A stretch of 64,000 nucleotides of DNA from Aeromicrobium sp. Leaf350 (GCF_916858655.1 NZ_CAKASL010000001.1:744001-808000); one strand, 5' to 3'. Shown: positions 9,544 through 21,471, numbered from the stretch's first letter. Notes: generated from the sequence alone by a model not told the origin. Program-made: numbers and translations.

Positions 9544-10416
9544 ATGCCCGCGTCCCCCCTGCGCCGTCTCGTCGGACGCATCCTCTGGGTGCTCCGCCCC
9601 CGTCTCGGGAGCGGATTCGCCCGGCGCCGCGCCGTGAAGGTGGCCGCGCGCCGTCAGACGCAGGCGTTCTGGCTCGACGACGCGACGGCCCAGATGCAGC
9701 ACCTGCTCGGTCCGGTCGGCCGGGGCGACGAGGTGGAGGCCCAGGCCCGCGAGTACATCGCGTTCGCGGCGCTGCAGGGTGAGCTGCGCTGGAGCCCGCG
9801 CGCCGTGACGCGTCAGCGGGTCGAGGGTGCCGAGCACCTGACCGCGGCGCACGCGACCGGACGAGGCGCGCTGGTGACCTTCGCGCACCACGGCCACTTC
9901 GACGGCCTCGTGACCTCGGTCGCCGAGGCCGCCGGCGTCCCCGCGGTCGTCGCCGCCGCGCCCAGCGTGGTCGACTCCCCCAGCCCCCGCATGATGCAGC
10001 ACAGCCGGGTCGTGGGCTACGGCCGGAAGATCGCGGTGTTCGCCGCCACCGAGGGCACCGCCGGCATGACGCGTCGCATGGCCGACGGCCAGGTCGTCTT
10101 CGTCGCGTGCGACGTGCCGGGCTCGAGCGTCGTGCAGTTCGGCGGACGCCCGGTGAAGTCGTCCTCGGGAGCCATCCGCGCCGCCCAGACCGCGGGTGTG
10201 CCCCTGCTGGTGGTCACGAGCGAGCGCGACCCCGACGGCGTCCCCTTCCTCCGGGTGTCCGAGGCCCGCGACACCACGGCAGCTCCGGTGCAGGAGATCC
10301 TGCAGTCGGTCGTGTCGACGCTCGAGCCCAGCGTGTACGCCTGGCCGTTCGCGACGTTCCTGCCGCTGTCGTGCTGGAGCCCGGCGTCCGCGGACGCCGA
10401 CGCGCCGGCGTCCTGA
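9544..10416 (+). CDS. Lysophospholipid acyltransferase (LPLAT/LpxL-like) family protein
   Basis: 290 residues, ATG preceded by AGGAG. The central segment TFAHHGHFDGLVTSVAEAAG contains an HX4D motif (HHGHFD, about residues 117-122), the catalytic motif of glycerolipid and lipid A type acyltransferases. A downstream IAVFAATEGTAGMTRRM and VFVACDVPGSS resemble the second half of LpxL/PatA-like enzymes. The N-terminus is basic with a short amphipathic stretch, suggesting peripheral membrane attachment. Actinobacteria use related enzymes to acylate PIMs or glycolipids, but substrate cannot be read here. It neighbours two hexapeptide acyltransferases, hinting at glycoconjugate decoration. Confidence 0.7.
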   Translation: MPASPLRRLVGRILWVLRPRLGSGFARRRAVKVAARRQTQAFWLDDATAQMQHLLGPVGRGDEVEAQAREYIAFAALQGELRWSPRAVTRQRVEGAEHLTAAHATGRGALVTFAHHGHFDGLVTSVAEAAGVPAVVAAAPSVVDSPSPRMMQHSRVVGYGRKIAVFAATEGTAGMTRRMADGQVVFVACDVPGSSVVQFGGRPVKSSSGAIRAAQTAGVPLLVVTSERDPDGVPFLRVSEARDTTAAPVQEILQSVVSTLEPSVYAWPFATFLPLSCWSPASADADAPAS

Positions 10417-10434
10417 CCCGGCAGGAGCCGCCGG

Positions 10435-11067
10435 TCAGGACGGCACGTGGCCGCCGGCCTGGCGGTCCCGTGCGTAGGCGATGAAGGCGTCGATGTCCTC
10501 GCTCGCGATGTAGGGCGCGGCGGCCCGGATCTCGTCGTCCGGCCAGTCCCACCACCGGATGTCGAGCAGCTCGGCGATGTGCTCCTCGCTGTGGCGGTAC
10601 TTGATGACCCGCGCCGGGTTGCCGCCGACGATCGCGTAGGGCGGGACGTCCTTGGTGACGACCGCGCCGGTCGCGATGATGGCGCCGTCACCGATCGTCA
10701 GTCCGCTGCGGATCCAGCAGCCGTAGCCGGTCCAGACGTCCGAGCCCACCACGATGTCGCCGAGCACCATCGGCACGCCGTCCTGCCCCGCGCCCTCCAT
10801 GCCCCACAGGATCCGGAGCGGGTAGGTCGTGAGGTGGTACGGGTTGTGCTGCCCGCCCAGGAGGTAGTTGCCGCCGAGGGAGCTGTAGGCGCCCACGATG
10901 AGACGGGACTCGTCGTGGATGAACGTGTGGATCGTGGGGATGCCGTAGGAGTGCTGCCCGAGAACGACCCGACCGGATCGCACCAGCCTCCGCATCGTCA
11001 TCTCGTCGCGGCCGAAGGGGAAGTCCCGCAGCAGCAGCAGGGCTCGTCGCAACCAGTTGCGCACCAT
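10435..11067 (-). CDS. CatB/Vat-related hexapeptide-repeat O-acetyltransferase
   Basis: 210 residues from the ATG 11065-11067 (GTG one codon earlier is possible). A left-handed beta-helix is indicated by repeats such as IVVGSDVWTGYGCWIRSGLT, then the family-defining TKDVPPYAIVGGNPARVIKY and the C-terminal WWDWPDDEI helix segment. This is the xenobiotic/virginiamycin acetyltransferase-like subfamily; members acetylate antibiotics or, more often, sugars of surface polysaccharides. The catalytic His is plausibly in GGQHNPYHLTTYP (about residues 108-120). Convergent with the upstream acyltransferase gene and divergent from the next one. Confidence 0.75.
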   Translation of the reverse strand: MVRNWLRRALLLLRDFPFGRDEMTMRRLVRSGRVVLGQHSYGIPTIHTFIHDESRLIVGAYSSLGGNYLLGGQHNPYHLTTYPLRILWGMEGAGQDGVPMVLGDIVVGSDVWTGYGCWIRSGLTIGDGAIIATGAVVTKDVPPYAIVGGNPARVIKYRHSEEHIAELLDIRWWDWPDDEIRAAAPYIASEDIDAFIAYARDRQAGGHVPS

Positions 11068-11225
11068 CACTCCGATCCAGACCCACCGGGCCTCGTCACG
11101 TTCTTTCGGACTCGGCGACGCTGCGCGAGCCGGGGCGATCCCAGTATGTCGCACCGTGACGTTCGGCCTGGGGCAACAAGGTCAAAAGTCCTCCGCGGCG
11201 CGCTGGGTCCTTCTACGATCGGTCC

Positions 11226-11918
11226 ATGCGTCTCGTGCTCGCCTACGCCCTGCTCCTGATGCCCGGTCGCGTGCGACGCGCGTTCGCCCGTCGGGTGCTG
11301 GGATGGGACATCCACCCCACCGCGCACCTGGGCCGCAGCAAGTTCATCGACGTCGGCCACGTGAGCATGGGGCCCGGGGCCGTGATCGGTCCTCGCAACA
11401 CCTTCCGCGGCCTCGACGAGGTCGTCCTGGGCAGCCACGCCGTCATCGCGGAGGCGAACAAGATCTCCGGCGTCCGCTCGGGCTCGGCCATGTTCCCCCA
11501 CCTGACGGATCGCCGGCCGTCGCTCGTCCTGGGCGACCACGCCGAGATGATGCTCGACCACACGATCGACTGCTGCGACCTCGTCGAGCTCGAGCACCAC
11601 GCACTCCTGGCCGGCTTCCAGACCGTGATCCTGACCCACAGCATCAGCATCGTCGAGGACACCTGGATCTCACGGCCGGTGCGCGTCGGACACCACTCGA
11701 TCGTGATGAGCGGGTGCACCCTGCTCAACGGCGTCGTGGTCGCGCCGCAGAGCGCGGTGTCCGCCGGCTCGGTGATCAGCCGCGACCTGACCGAGCCCCT
11801 CGGGCTGTACCACGGCAATCCTGCGGTCAAGGTGCGTGACCTGCCCGCCGACGCGAAGCTGCTGTCCCGCGAGGGCCGCTTCGCCTCCGGCGAGGGTGGC
11901 GCCCCGATCGTCGCCTAG
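11226..11918 (+). CDS. Hexapeptide-repeat acyltransferase
   Basis: 230 residues. After a short hydrophobic N-terminus, hexapeptide-type periodicity appears (HLGRSKFIDVGHVSMGPGAV, LGSHAVIAEANKISGV, VVVAPQSAVSAGSVISRDL) and the chain ends with the usual LYHGNPAVKVRDLPAD cap. This suggests a trimeric acyl- or acetyltransferase modifying a sugar. The acceptor is not deducible. It is divergent from the CatB-like gene with 158 bases between, so the two may share a regulatory region. Confidence 0.7.
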   Translation: MRLVLAYALLLMPGRVRRAFARRVLGWDIHPTAHLGRSKFIDVGHVSMGPGAVIGPRNTFRGLDEVVLGSHAVIAEANKISGVRSGSAMFPHLTDRRPSLVLGDHAEMMLDHTIDCCDLVELEHHALLAGFQTVILTHSISIVEDTWISRPVRVGHHSIVMSGCTLLNGVVVAPQSAVSAGSVISRDLTEPLGLYHGNPAVKVRDLPADAKLLSREGRFASGEGGAPIVA

Positions 11919-11938
11919 CCCGTCGCGGCCGGTGCGCC

Positions 11939-12862
11939 TCAGGCGTGCAGGTGGGGCTCGGAGTCAGCGTGACCGCGCGGCTCGAGCTGCAGCGTCGAGT
12001 GCGCAACGTCGAAGTGCTCCGCCAGGCAGGCTCGCAGCCCGTCGAGCACCTCGTGGGCCTGACCCATCTCCTCGATCGAGTCCTCGACGACGACGTGCGC
12101 ACTCATGACGGGCATGCCCGAGGTGATCGTCCAGACGTGGAGGTCGTGCACGTCGGCGACGCCCGGCGCCTCCAGGATGTGGCGGCGCAGCTCCTCCAGG
12201 TCGACGTCGGCCGGTGAGGACTCCATCAGCACGGCTCCGACGTCGCGCAGGAGGCTGACGGCCCGCGGGAGGATCAGCACGGCGATCGCCAGCGACGCCA
12301 CGGCGTCGGCGCGGACCCAGCCGGTCAGCAGGATCACCGCGGCCGAGACGATGACGGCGATGGAGCCGAGGGCGTCGCCCAGCACCTCCAGGTAGGCGCC
12401 ACGGACGTTGAGGCTCTCCTGCGCGCCGGACCGCAGCACCACCAGGCCGATGACGTTGACCACCAGGCCCACGGCACCGGCGGCGAGCACGGGCCACGCC
12501 TCGAGCGCCGCCGGGTCCTCCAGACGGCGCACGGCACTGAGCACGATCCAGGCGCACAGGCCGATCAGCAGGAGTCCGTTCGCCCCTGCGGCGAGGATCT
12601 CGGTGCGGTGGTAGCCGAACGTGCGGCGGGAGCCGGGCGGCGCACCGCGCTGGGCCACGGCGATGGCGGCGAGCGCCATGACCAGCCCGATCGAGTCGCT
12701 GAGCATGTGCCCGGCGTCGGCGAGCAGCGCGAGGCTGCCCGTCACCATCGCGACGACGGCCTGGACCACCAGCACCGACGCGGTCAGGGCCAGCACGATC
12801 ACGAGCTTGCGGCGGTGCAGCACCCCCGATCCCGTCGGCGCGTGGTCGTGTCCGTGTCCCAT
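11939..12862 (-). CDS. Cation diffusion facilitator (CzcD-like) metal exporter
   Basis: 307 residues from the ATG 12860-12862 (MGHGHDHAP, a metal-binding His-rich start). Six TM segments fit the CDF fold, followed by a C-terminal cytoplasmic ferredoxin-like domain (VADVHDLHVWTITSGMPVMS) ending in HADSEPHLHA. The TM2 metal site is LADAGHMLSD. The matching TM5 position reads LEVLGDALGS, with Glu where CzcD/ZnT proteins usually have His, so metal preference may differ. Likely zinc/cobalt/cadmium efflux by proton antiport. The frame is open 77 codons further upstream but without CDF similarity. Confidence 0.88.
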   Translation of the reverse strand: MGHGHDHAPTGSGVLHRRKLVIVLALTASVLVVQAVVAMVTGSLALLADAGHMLSDSIGLVMALAAIAVAQRGAPPGSRRTFGYHRTEILAAGANGLLLIGLCAWIVLSAVRRLEDPAALEAWPVLAAGAVGLVVNVIGLVVLRSGAQESLNVRGAYLEVLGDALGSIAVIVSAAVILLTGWVRADAVASLAIAVLILPRAVSLLRDVGAVLMESSPADVDLEELRRHILEAPGVADVHDLHVWTITSGMPVMSAHVVVEDSIEEMGQAHEVLDGLRACLAEHFDVAHSTLQLEPRGHADSEPHLHA

Positions 12863-13239
12863 GCCCCTGACGCTACGCACTCCCGCCCATCCCGGCGACC
12901 GCGTGTCCGCCAAAGGGACGCCCACGACAACCGTTCCCGCCGCAGCAGACCGTCCCCGTGACCGGCCCCGCGCACGCTCGCGGGCCAACAGCACGGACCA
13001 CCCAGCGGGGCGGGACCGGAGATGAGGCATTCGGGCAGCCCTGGATACCGAAATGCCTCGACGCTCCCGACGGCCGGACCAGGGGTGATGCACAAGGGTT
13101 GCCCGGGCGACCCCGATGCATCATCCCTGGTCCCAGCGGCGAGAGGACCTCGCTCCAGCACCCACCGCGTCGGTCCATGCCTGCCTGTCCCGCACGGACG
13201 CCGAGCCGAACCACTCACCTACCCCTCCCCGCGCACGAC
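12863..13239. other. Intergenic region between CDF exporter and tuf terminator
   Basis: About 380 bases with no convincing gene. Its main content is the four-copy palindromic element at 13012-13134 (listed separately). The left part must hold the promoter of the CDF gene, but no clear hexamers stand out. Confidence 0.5.
13012..13134. repeat. Nested palindromic element with four core copies (BIME-like)
   Basis: Two adjacent hairpins: 13024-13059 (GAGGCATTCGG pairing with CCGAAATGCCTC) and 13076-13133 (GGACCAGGG ... CCCTGGTCC outer stem, GGGTTGCCC/GGGCGACCC inner stem). The left hairpin is itself a degenerate inverted copy of the right one, so a core like GGGACCAGGGATGATGCAT occurs four times in the order forward, reverse, forward, reverse. 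Size and architecture match the elements at 24179-24299 and 25319-25453, though the core differs. Confidence 0.75.
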
Positions 13240-13275
13240 GAAGCCCCCCGGACCTGTGAGGGTCCGAGGGGCTTC
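13240..13275 (-). terminator. tuf terminator hairpin
   Basis: GAAGCCCC(C)CGGACC and GGTCCGAGGGGCTTC form a stem of about 15 bp around a TGTGAG loop, 22 bases after the tuf stop. It closes the str operon; the U-tract is weak (TTCGT), as usual at this GC content. Confidence 0.8.
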
Positions 13276-13297
13276 GCTTCAGCTGAGCTGCGTCAGA

Positions 13298-14491
<1,194 letters not shown>

Positions 14492-14591
14492 TGGGGCTCC
14501 TTCTGGGTTGTGATGTCTGCTGACGATGACCGTCGGTCCCGGCGTGGGAAACCTCAGGCCACCTTAGGGGATGGGTACTACCGAGTGGTGC

Positions 14592-14607
14592 AGGGGCCGA
14601 GGCCCCT
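14592..14607. other. Short hairpin in the fusA-tuf spacer
   Basis: AGGGGCC-GA-GGCCCCT gives a 7-bp stem immediately after the fusA stop region. It may stabilise the fusA 3' end or modulate read-through into tuf; no function is shown. Confidence 0.4.
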
Positions 14608-14612
14608 ACGGA

Positions 14613-16724
<2,112 letters not shown>

Positions 16725-16764
16725 TACGTGAGCTCTCTCTTGATCGTGGAACAGATGGTGGTGC

Positions 16765-16789
16765 GGGCGGGGCCCCGAGGGCCCCGCCC
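16765..16789. other. GC-only hairpin in the rpsG-fusA spacer
   Basis: GGGCGGGGCCC and GGGCCCCGCCC are perfectly complementary over 11 bp around a CGA loop. It lies inside the str operon between rpsG and fusA (76-base gap) and has no U-tract in the operon direction, so it is more likely an mRNA-stability or partial attenuation element than a true terminator. Confidence 0.6.
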
Positions 16790-16800
16790 TGCTGCGTTGA

Positions 16801-17271
16801 TTACCAGCGGTAGTGCGCGAAGGCGCGGTTGGCCTCGGCCATCTTGTGCGTGTCCTCGCGCTTCTTGACGGCTCCGCCGAGGCCGTTGCTGGCGTCGAGG
16901 ATCTCGTTCTGGAGGCGCTCGGCCATGGTCTTCTCGCGGCGCTCGCCGGCGTACTTGACGAGCCAGCGCATGGCGAGGGTCGTCTGGCGGGCCGGGCGGA
17001 CCTCGATCGGGACCTGGTAGGTCGCACCGCCGACGCGGCGGCTCTTGACCTCGAGGCTCGGGCGGACGTTGTCGAGCGCGCGCTTGAGCGTGATGACCGG
17101 ATCGGTCGCGTTCTTCTCACGGGCGCCCTCGAGCGCGGAGTAGACGATGCGCTGAGCGGTCTGCTTCTTGCCGTCGACGAGGATCTTGTTGATCAGCTGC
17201 GTGACGATCTGGCTGCTGTAGACCGGATCGGTCTCGGGGATGCGCTTGGTGGCGGGACCCTTGCGAGGCAT
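16801..17271 (-). CDS. rpsG: 30S ribosomal protein S7 (uS7)
   Basis: Head-nucleating 16S rRNA-binding protein contacting the E-site tRNA. 156 residues starting [20 protein letters not shown]. The signature [20 protein letters not shown] and the C-terminal helix [17 protein letters not shown] are canonical. The ATG overlaps the rpsL stop (TAATG). Confidence 0.98.
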   Translation of the reverse strand: MPRKGPATKRIPETDPVYSSQIVTQLINKILVDGKKQTAQRIVYSALEGAREKNATDPVITLKRALDNVRPSLEVKSRRVGGATYQVPIEVRPARQTTLAMRWLVKYAGERREKTMAERLQNEILDASNGLGGAVKKREDTHKMAEANRAFAHYRW

Positions 17272-17645
17272 TAGCTCTTCTCCTTCTTCGCACCGTAACG
17301 GCTGCGGGCCTGCTTGCGGCCCTTGACGCCCTGGGTGTCGAGCGAGCCACGGACGATCTTGTAGCGGACGCCGGGGAGGTCCTTCACACGACCACCGCGG
17401 ACGAGCACGATCGAGTGCTCCTGCAGGTTGTGGCCCTCGCCGGGGATGTACGCGGTGACTTCAGTGCCACTGGAGAGCTTGACTCGGGCGACCTTGCGGA
17501 GCGCGGAGTTCGGCTTCTTGGGAGTGGTCGTGTACACGCGGGTGCACACCCCACGACGCTGCGGCGACCCCTTGAGGGCCGGGGTGCTGGTCTTGACCAC
17601 CTTGGACTGGCGGCCCTTGCGGACCAGCTGATTGATCGTGGGCAC
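17271..17645 (-). CDS. rpsL: 30S ribosomal protein S12 (uS12)
   Basis: Decoding-centre protein controlling accuracy. 124 residues, the exact family length, from the GTG at 17643-17645 ([19 protein letters not shown]). The loops that carry streptomycin-resistance changes read [18 protein letters not shown] and [16 protein letters not shown], so both key lysines are wild type. The conserved Asp in VKDLPG is the beta-methylthiolation site. First gene of the str operon. Confidence 0.98.
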   Translation of the reverse strand: MPTINQLVRKGRQSKVVKTSTPALKGSPQRRGVCTRVYTTTPKKPNSALRKVARVKLSSGTEVTAYIPGEGHNLQEHSIVLVRGGRVKDLPGVRYKIVRGSLDTQGVKGRKQARSRYGAKKEKS

Positions 17646-17780
17646 TACGCGACATCCTTCTTCTCGACTGAGCGTCTCGACTGTGTGATGCACTCGCCAT
17701 CGATCCCGTGGATTCGAAGATCCAGACGTGGGAGCGACAGGATGCGTGCATCGGCCTGGTGGATCCAGACACAGTGTTCA

Positions 17781-17809
17781 AGACTACCCGCCGCGACCAG
17801 GCGGGTCAA
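17781..17809 (-). promoter_or_regulatory. Sigma-70-like promoter of the str operon
   Basis: On the minus strand TTGACC (17804-17809), a 17-base spacer and TAGTCT (17781-17786). The start would fall near 17774, leaving an mRNA leader of about 130 bases before rpsL. This is the best consensus promoter in the window, as expected for a translation-factor operon. Confidence 0.75.
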
Positions 17810-17865
17810 AACGCGGTTCGGCCCGGACCTCCAGGCCTCGCGCCCGGTCCGCGCCCGGGCCCGGG

Positions 17866-19146
17866 TCAGGGCAGCGGGGTCGTGCTGCGGCCCCGCTCGA
17901 GCGCCGTCATGACGTGGTAGACGACGATCGCCGCGACGGTGCCGAGCGCGATGCCGTTGAACGTCAGCTCGCCGGCGCTGAAGGTGAAGTCGGCGATGCC
18001 GACGACGAGCGCGGTGGCCGCCGTGAACTGGTTGGCGGGGCGCGAGAAGTCGACGTGGTTGTCGATCCAGATCTTCACGCCGATGATGCCGATCAGGCCG
18101 TACAGCGCGGTCGTGACGCCGCCCAGGACCCCGGGCGGGATCGTGTTGACGACCGCGCCGACCTTGGGCAGGAAGCCGAGAGCGATCGCGAAGAAGCCCG
18201 CGACCCAGTAGGCCGCCGTCGAGTAGATCTTGGTCGCGGCCATGACGCCGATGTTCTCGCCGTACGTCGTCGTGCCGGAGCCGCCGCCGAGCCCCGCCAC
18301 GGTCGTGGCGACACCGTCGGCCAGCAGCGCTCGGCCGGTGCGCTCGTTCAGCGCCGGGTCGGTCAGGTGCGCGACGCTGCGCACGTGGCCCACGTTCTCG
18401 GCCACCAGCACGAGCACGACCGGGATGAAGGCGGGCAGGACCGACCACGCGACGGTGGGGCTCGTGAAGTCCGGCAGACCGATCCAGGCGGCTTTCTCGA
18501 CCTCGTCGAAGTCGACCTGCCCCGCGATCACCGCGGCGACGTAGCCGATCACGACACCGAAGAAGATCGAGAGCCGGGCGACGAGGCCCCGGAACACGAC
18601 GGTCCACAGGATGACGGCCGTCAGCGTGATCAGCGCGACCCAGGGCGCCTGCTCGAAGTTGGACTTCGCGACCGGGGCCAGGTTCAGGCCGATGAGCGCG
18701 ACGATCGCGCCGGCGACCACGGGCGGCATGAGTGCGTCGATCCACCCGGTGCCGGTGTACTGCACGAGGGCGCCGACGAGGGCGAGCAGGATGCCGATCA
18801 CGACGATGCCGAACAGCGCGCCACCGGGACCGTCCGAGGCGGTCGCCGCGGTGATGGGCGCGATGAACGCGAACGACGACCCCAGGTAGCTCGGCAGCTT
18901 GTTGCCCGTGATGACGAGGAACAGGATCGTGCCGACGCCCGAGAAGAACAGGGTGGTCGTGGGCGGGAACCCGGTCAGCAGCGGCACGAGGAAGGTGGCG
19001 CCGAACATGGCCACCACGTGCTGGAGGCCGAGGCCGATCGTCGCGGGCCAGGCGAGGCGCTCGTCGGGACGGACGATCTCGTCCTCGCCGACCGTGCGTC
19101 CGTCGCCGTGCAGCTTCCAGGTCAGCATCGTCGTCTTCCGGGCCAT
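17866..19146 (-). CDS. NCS2-family uracil/xanthine permease
   Basis: 426-residue integral membrane nucleobase:cation symporter with about 14 membrane segments (7+7 fold), from the ATG 19144-19146. NCS2 signatures are visible: VLVAENVGHVRSVAHLT holds the TM8 acidic substrate-binding residue, and GTTTYGENIGVMAATKIYS matches the family motif NXGXXXXT[RK]. The N-terminal WPATIGLGLQHVVAMFGAT is typical of UraA/RutG relatives, so uracil is the likeliest substrate. No pyrimidine genes adjoin it; pyrD lies 37 kb away. Confidence 0.85.
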   Translation of the reverse strand: MARKTTMLTWKLHGDGRTVGEDEIVRPDERLAWPATIGLGLQHVVAMFGATFLVPLLTGFPPTTTLFFSGVGTILFLVITGNKLPSYLGSSFAFIAPITAATASDGPGGALFGIVVIGILLALVGALVQYTGTGWIDALMPPVVAGAIVALIGLNLAPVAKSNFEQAPWVALITLTAVILWTVVFRGLVARLSIFFGVVIGYVAAVIAGQVDFDEVEKAAWIGLPDFTSPTVAWSVLPAFIPVVLVLVAENVGHVRSVAHLTDPALNERTGRALLADGVATTVAGLGGGSGTTTYGENIGVMAATKIYSTAAYWVAGFFAIALGFLPKVGAVVNTIPPGVLGGVTTALYGLIGIIGVKIWIDNHVDFSRPANQFTAATALVVGIADFTFSAGELTFNGIALGTVAAIVVYHVMTALERGRSTTPLP

Positions 19147-19174
19147 GCGCACATGATGGCGAAGGGCGAGGCCG

Positions 19175-19909
19175 TCAGGGCACGAGGGGTCCCGCGAGCA
19201 GCTCGCGCGCCGCGGCGCCGTCCACCGCCAGCCGCGCACGGTCCAGTCGGCCCCACAGGCCGAGGTACAGCTCGGCGGCGGTCCCCCGCACCTCGCCGTC
19301 GATGCCCGTGTACGCCCCGTCGTGCTGCAGCACGGGGGTGCGCATCGAGTCCGGCGCCTCCCCCACGACCCACCGGAGGTCGAGGTCGGTCGCGTGGAAC
19401 CTGACCCGGCCCCGCAGGTGCGGCCGCTGGCCCCGCGCGGTCATGCGGGCGAAGAAGACCGACAGGACCTCCTCGACCCCGTCGGCGGCGAGCGAGGGCG
19501 CGACCGGCCAGCCGTCCGGGCCCAGCCCGAGGGCGAGGCTCGCGTCCACGACGTGGATCGTCGTCTCGTGCATCTGCCGGCGCGGCCAGAACGCCGCCGT
19601 CTCCCGGACGCGGGCGAAGTTGGGCGTCGGCTCGTCGGCGGGAACGGCCCGCACGACCTCGAGCAGCGCGGAGGCCGTGGCGGAGTACCACTCCGACCGC
19701 GGCTCGGTCACGTGCACGCCCGCTGGGTCCTCGAGCCGCTGGCCCGACAGCAGGATCGCCGCGGCCCAGCGGTGCACCGTCCCGAGGTGCTCGGTCAGGT
19801 CGTCGACGGTCCAGCCGGGGCAGGTCGGGACCGGCTCGGTCCCGAAGGCCGCGGAGGTCAGCTCGGCGAAACGGTGCATCGCCGAGCCGAGCTCGAGCAC
19901 GTGATCCAT
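19175..19909 (-). CDS. Maleylpyruvate isomerase family, mycothiol-dependent (DinB fold)
   Basis: 244 residues from the ATG 19907-19909. The N-terminal four-helix DinB-like domain shows PVPTCPGWTVDDLTEHLGTV, HRWAAAIL and the metal-ligand segment RRQMHETTIHVVDASLALG. Family members use mycothiol, the actinobacterial thiol, as cofactor for isomerisation or transfer reactions. The specific reaction is unknown. The C-terminal part is consistent with the accompanying alpha/beta domain (VRGTAAELYLGLWGRL). Confidence 0.75.
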   Translation of the reverse strand: MDHVLELGSAMHRFAELTSAAFGTEPVPTCPGWTVDDLTEHLGTVHRWAAAILLSGQRLEDPAGVHVTEPRSEWYSATASALLEVVRAVPADEPTPNFARVRETAAFWPRRQMHETTIHVVDASLALGLGPDGWPVAPSLAADGVEEVLSVFFARMTARGQRPHLRGRVRFHATDLDLRWVVGEAPDSMRTPVLQHDGAYTGIDGEVRGTAAELYLGLWGRLDRARLAVDGAAARELLAGPLVP

Positions 19910-20001
19910 CGGCCTGGGTCCTCCAGAGGTGGGCTGCAGGCACAGTGTGCCGACCATCGCCGTGTCTGTCCGGCGATTCGGACCAGATCACACGACGGGC
20001 G

Positions 20002-21318
20002 TCACCAGAGCTCGACCGACTGCGTGAGGATCCGGGCGACCGCCTCCGCCGTGACCTCCCGCGGCGCCGTCGCGAGCAGGCGCTGCTGCTTCAGGGTGCC
20101 CTCGACCAGGCCGTCGACGTCACCCTCGCCGAAGCCGACCTCGGCGAGCCCGGACGGGATGCCGATGTCGCGCATCAGGGTCGTGAGCACCGCCGGCAGC
20201 TGCTCCTGCGGGTCGCCGACCGTCGGGGCGTCCGGAGCCAGCAGCGCGGCGGCGCGCAGGTGCCGCTCGGGCGAGGCCTCGAAGGTGAAGCGGAAGGCCG
20301 CGGGCGCCGTCAGCGAGACCGCCATGCCGTGGGGCACCAGTCCGTGGTCGGCGTGCGGGTCGGCCAGCGCGTAGCCGTCGGGCGTGAAGGGACCGACCTG
20401 CCCTGCGATCGGGTAGGCGTTCGCGTGCGGGATGTGCACGCCCGCGTTGCCGAAGCCGAGCCCGGCGAAGGTCGCCGCGAGCGACATCTGCTCGCGGGCG
20501 GCCAGGTCTCCCCCGTCGCGCACCGCCGTGCGGAAGGCCGTCGCCAGCAGCGACATCGCGCGCTCGGACCAGGCGTCGGAGATCGGGTTGGCGCCGCAGT
20601 ACGGCACCCGCTCGTCGGGCTGCTTGTGCTCGTAGGAGGTGTACGGGCGGGCGGTGTAGCTCTCGAGGGCGTGGCACAGGATGTCCATGCCCGCGGCCGC
20701 CGTGACGCCGGCCGGCTGCGACAGCGTCAGCTCCGGGTCGACGATGGCCATCGTCGGACGGAGCCGCGCGTGCGAGATGCCCGTCTTGACCTTCTGGGAG
20801 ATGACGTCGAGCACGCAGATCGTGGTCGACTCGCTGCCCGTGCCGGTCGTGGTGGGCAGGGCGATGAGCGGCAGGAGGCGGTTCGCCGGGGCTCGCCCGT
20901 GACCGACGGGCGCGTTCACGTAGTCCATGAGCTCGCCCTCGTTGGTCAGCAGCAGGTTGACCGCCTTGGCCGTGTCGATGCTGCTGCCGCCGCCGATCGC
21001 CACCACGACGTCGAAGGGGGTCGTGCCGGACGCCTCGCGGGCGAAGGCGACGGCGGCCTCGAGGCTCTCGTCGGTCGGCTCGACCCGCACGCCGTCGAAC
21101 ACGACGACCTCGACGCCCGCGGCCCGGACGCGCTCGGCGACGTCGTCGACGAGTCCCGCGGCCCGGACGCCGGGGTCGGTCACGACGAGGACGCGTCGTG
21201 CGCCCAGCGCGACCAGCTCGTGCGGCAGCTCGTGCCGGGCACCGGTGCCGAACTTCAGCGCCGGGGAGGCGTAGGTGAACACGGTCTCCGGACGAGCCGG
21301 GTCGAACGATGTGGACAC
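20002..21318 (-). CDS. Iron-containing alcohol dehydrogenase, hydroxyacid-oxoacid transhydrogenase-like
   Basis: 438 residues. N-terminal NAD-binding half has VVAIGGGSSIDTAKAVNLL, and the metal-binding half has GMDILCHALESYTARPYTS, GNAGVHIPHANAYPIAGQV and DHGLVPHGMAVSLTAPAAFR, which supply the His ligands for Fe/Zn. The length and the segments CGANPISDAWSERAM and RFTFEASPERHLRAAALL resemble ADHFE1-type hydroxyacid-oxoacid transhydrogenase (4-hydroxybutyrate plus 2-oxoglutarate) more than simple alcohol dehydrogenases. Monocistronic here; no neighbouring GHB-pathway gene is visible. Confidence 0.82.
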   Translation of the reverse strand: MSTSFDPARPETVFTYASPALKFGTGARHELPHELVALGARRVLVVTDPGVRAAGLVDDVAERVRAAGVEVVVFDGVRVEPTDESLEAAVAFAREASGTTPFDVVVAIGGGSSIDTAKAVNLLLTNEGELMDYVNAPVGHGRAPANRLLPLIALPTTTGTGSESTTICVLDVISQKVKTGISHARLRPTMAIVDPELTLSQPAGVTAAAGMDILCHALESYTARPYTSYEHKQPDERVPYCGANPISDAWSERAMSLLATAFRTAVRDGGDLAAREQMSLAATFAGLGFGNAGVHIPHANAYPIAGQVGPFTPDGYALADPHADHGLVPHGMAVSLTAPAAFRFTFEASPERHLRAAALLAPDAPTVGDPQEQLPAVLTTLMRDIGIPSGLAEVGFGEGDVDGLVEGTLKQQRLLATAPREVTAEAVARILTQSVELW

Positions 21319-21471
21319 GGACGACTCCCTTCGGTCGTCTCGAGGATACGGCCGCCGGCGGCTGCCGCACGCGCGCGACGCCAGGGGCGGGTCGATGCCA
21401 CGAGCCGGCCTGTGCGGGTCCGGCTAAGGTTGGCCCGACCTCGCAGAGGTCAGGTCGAGTGGAGGTAGGGC

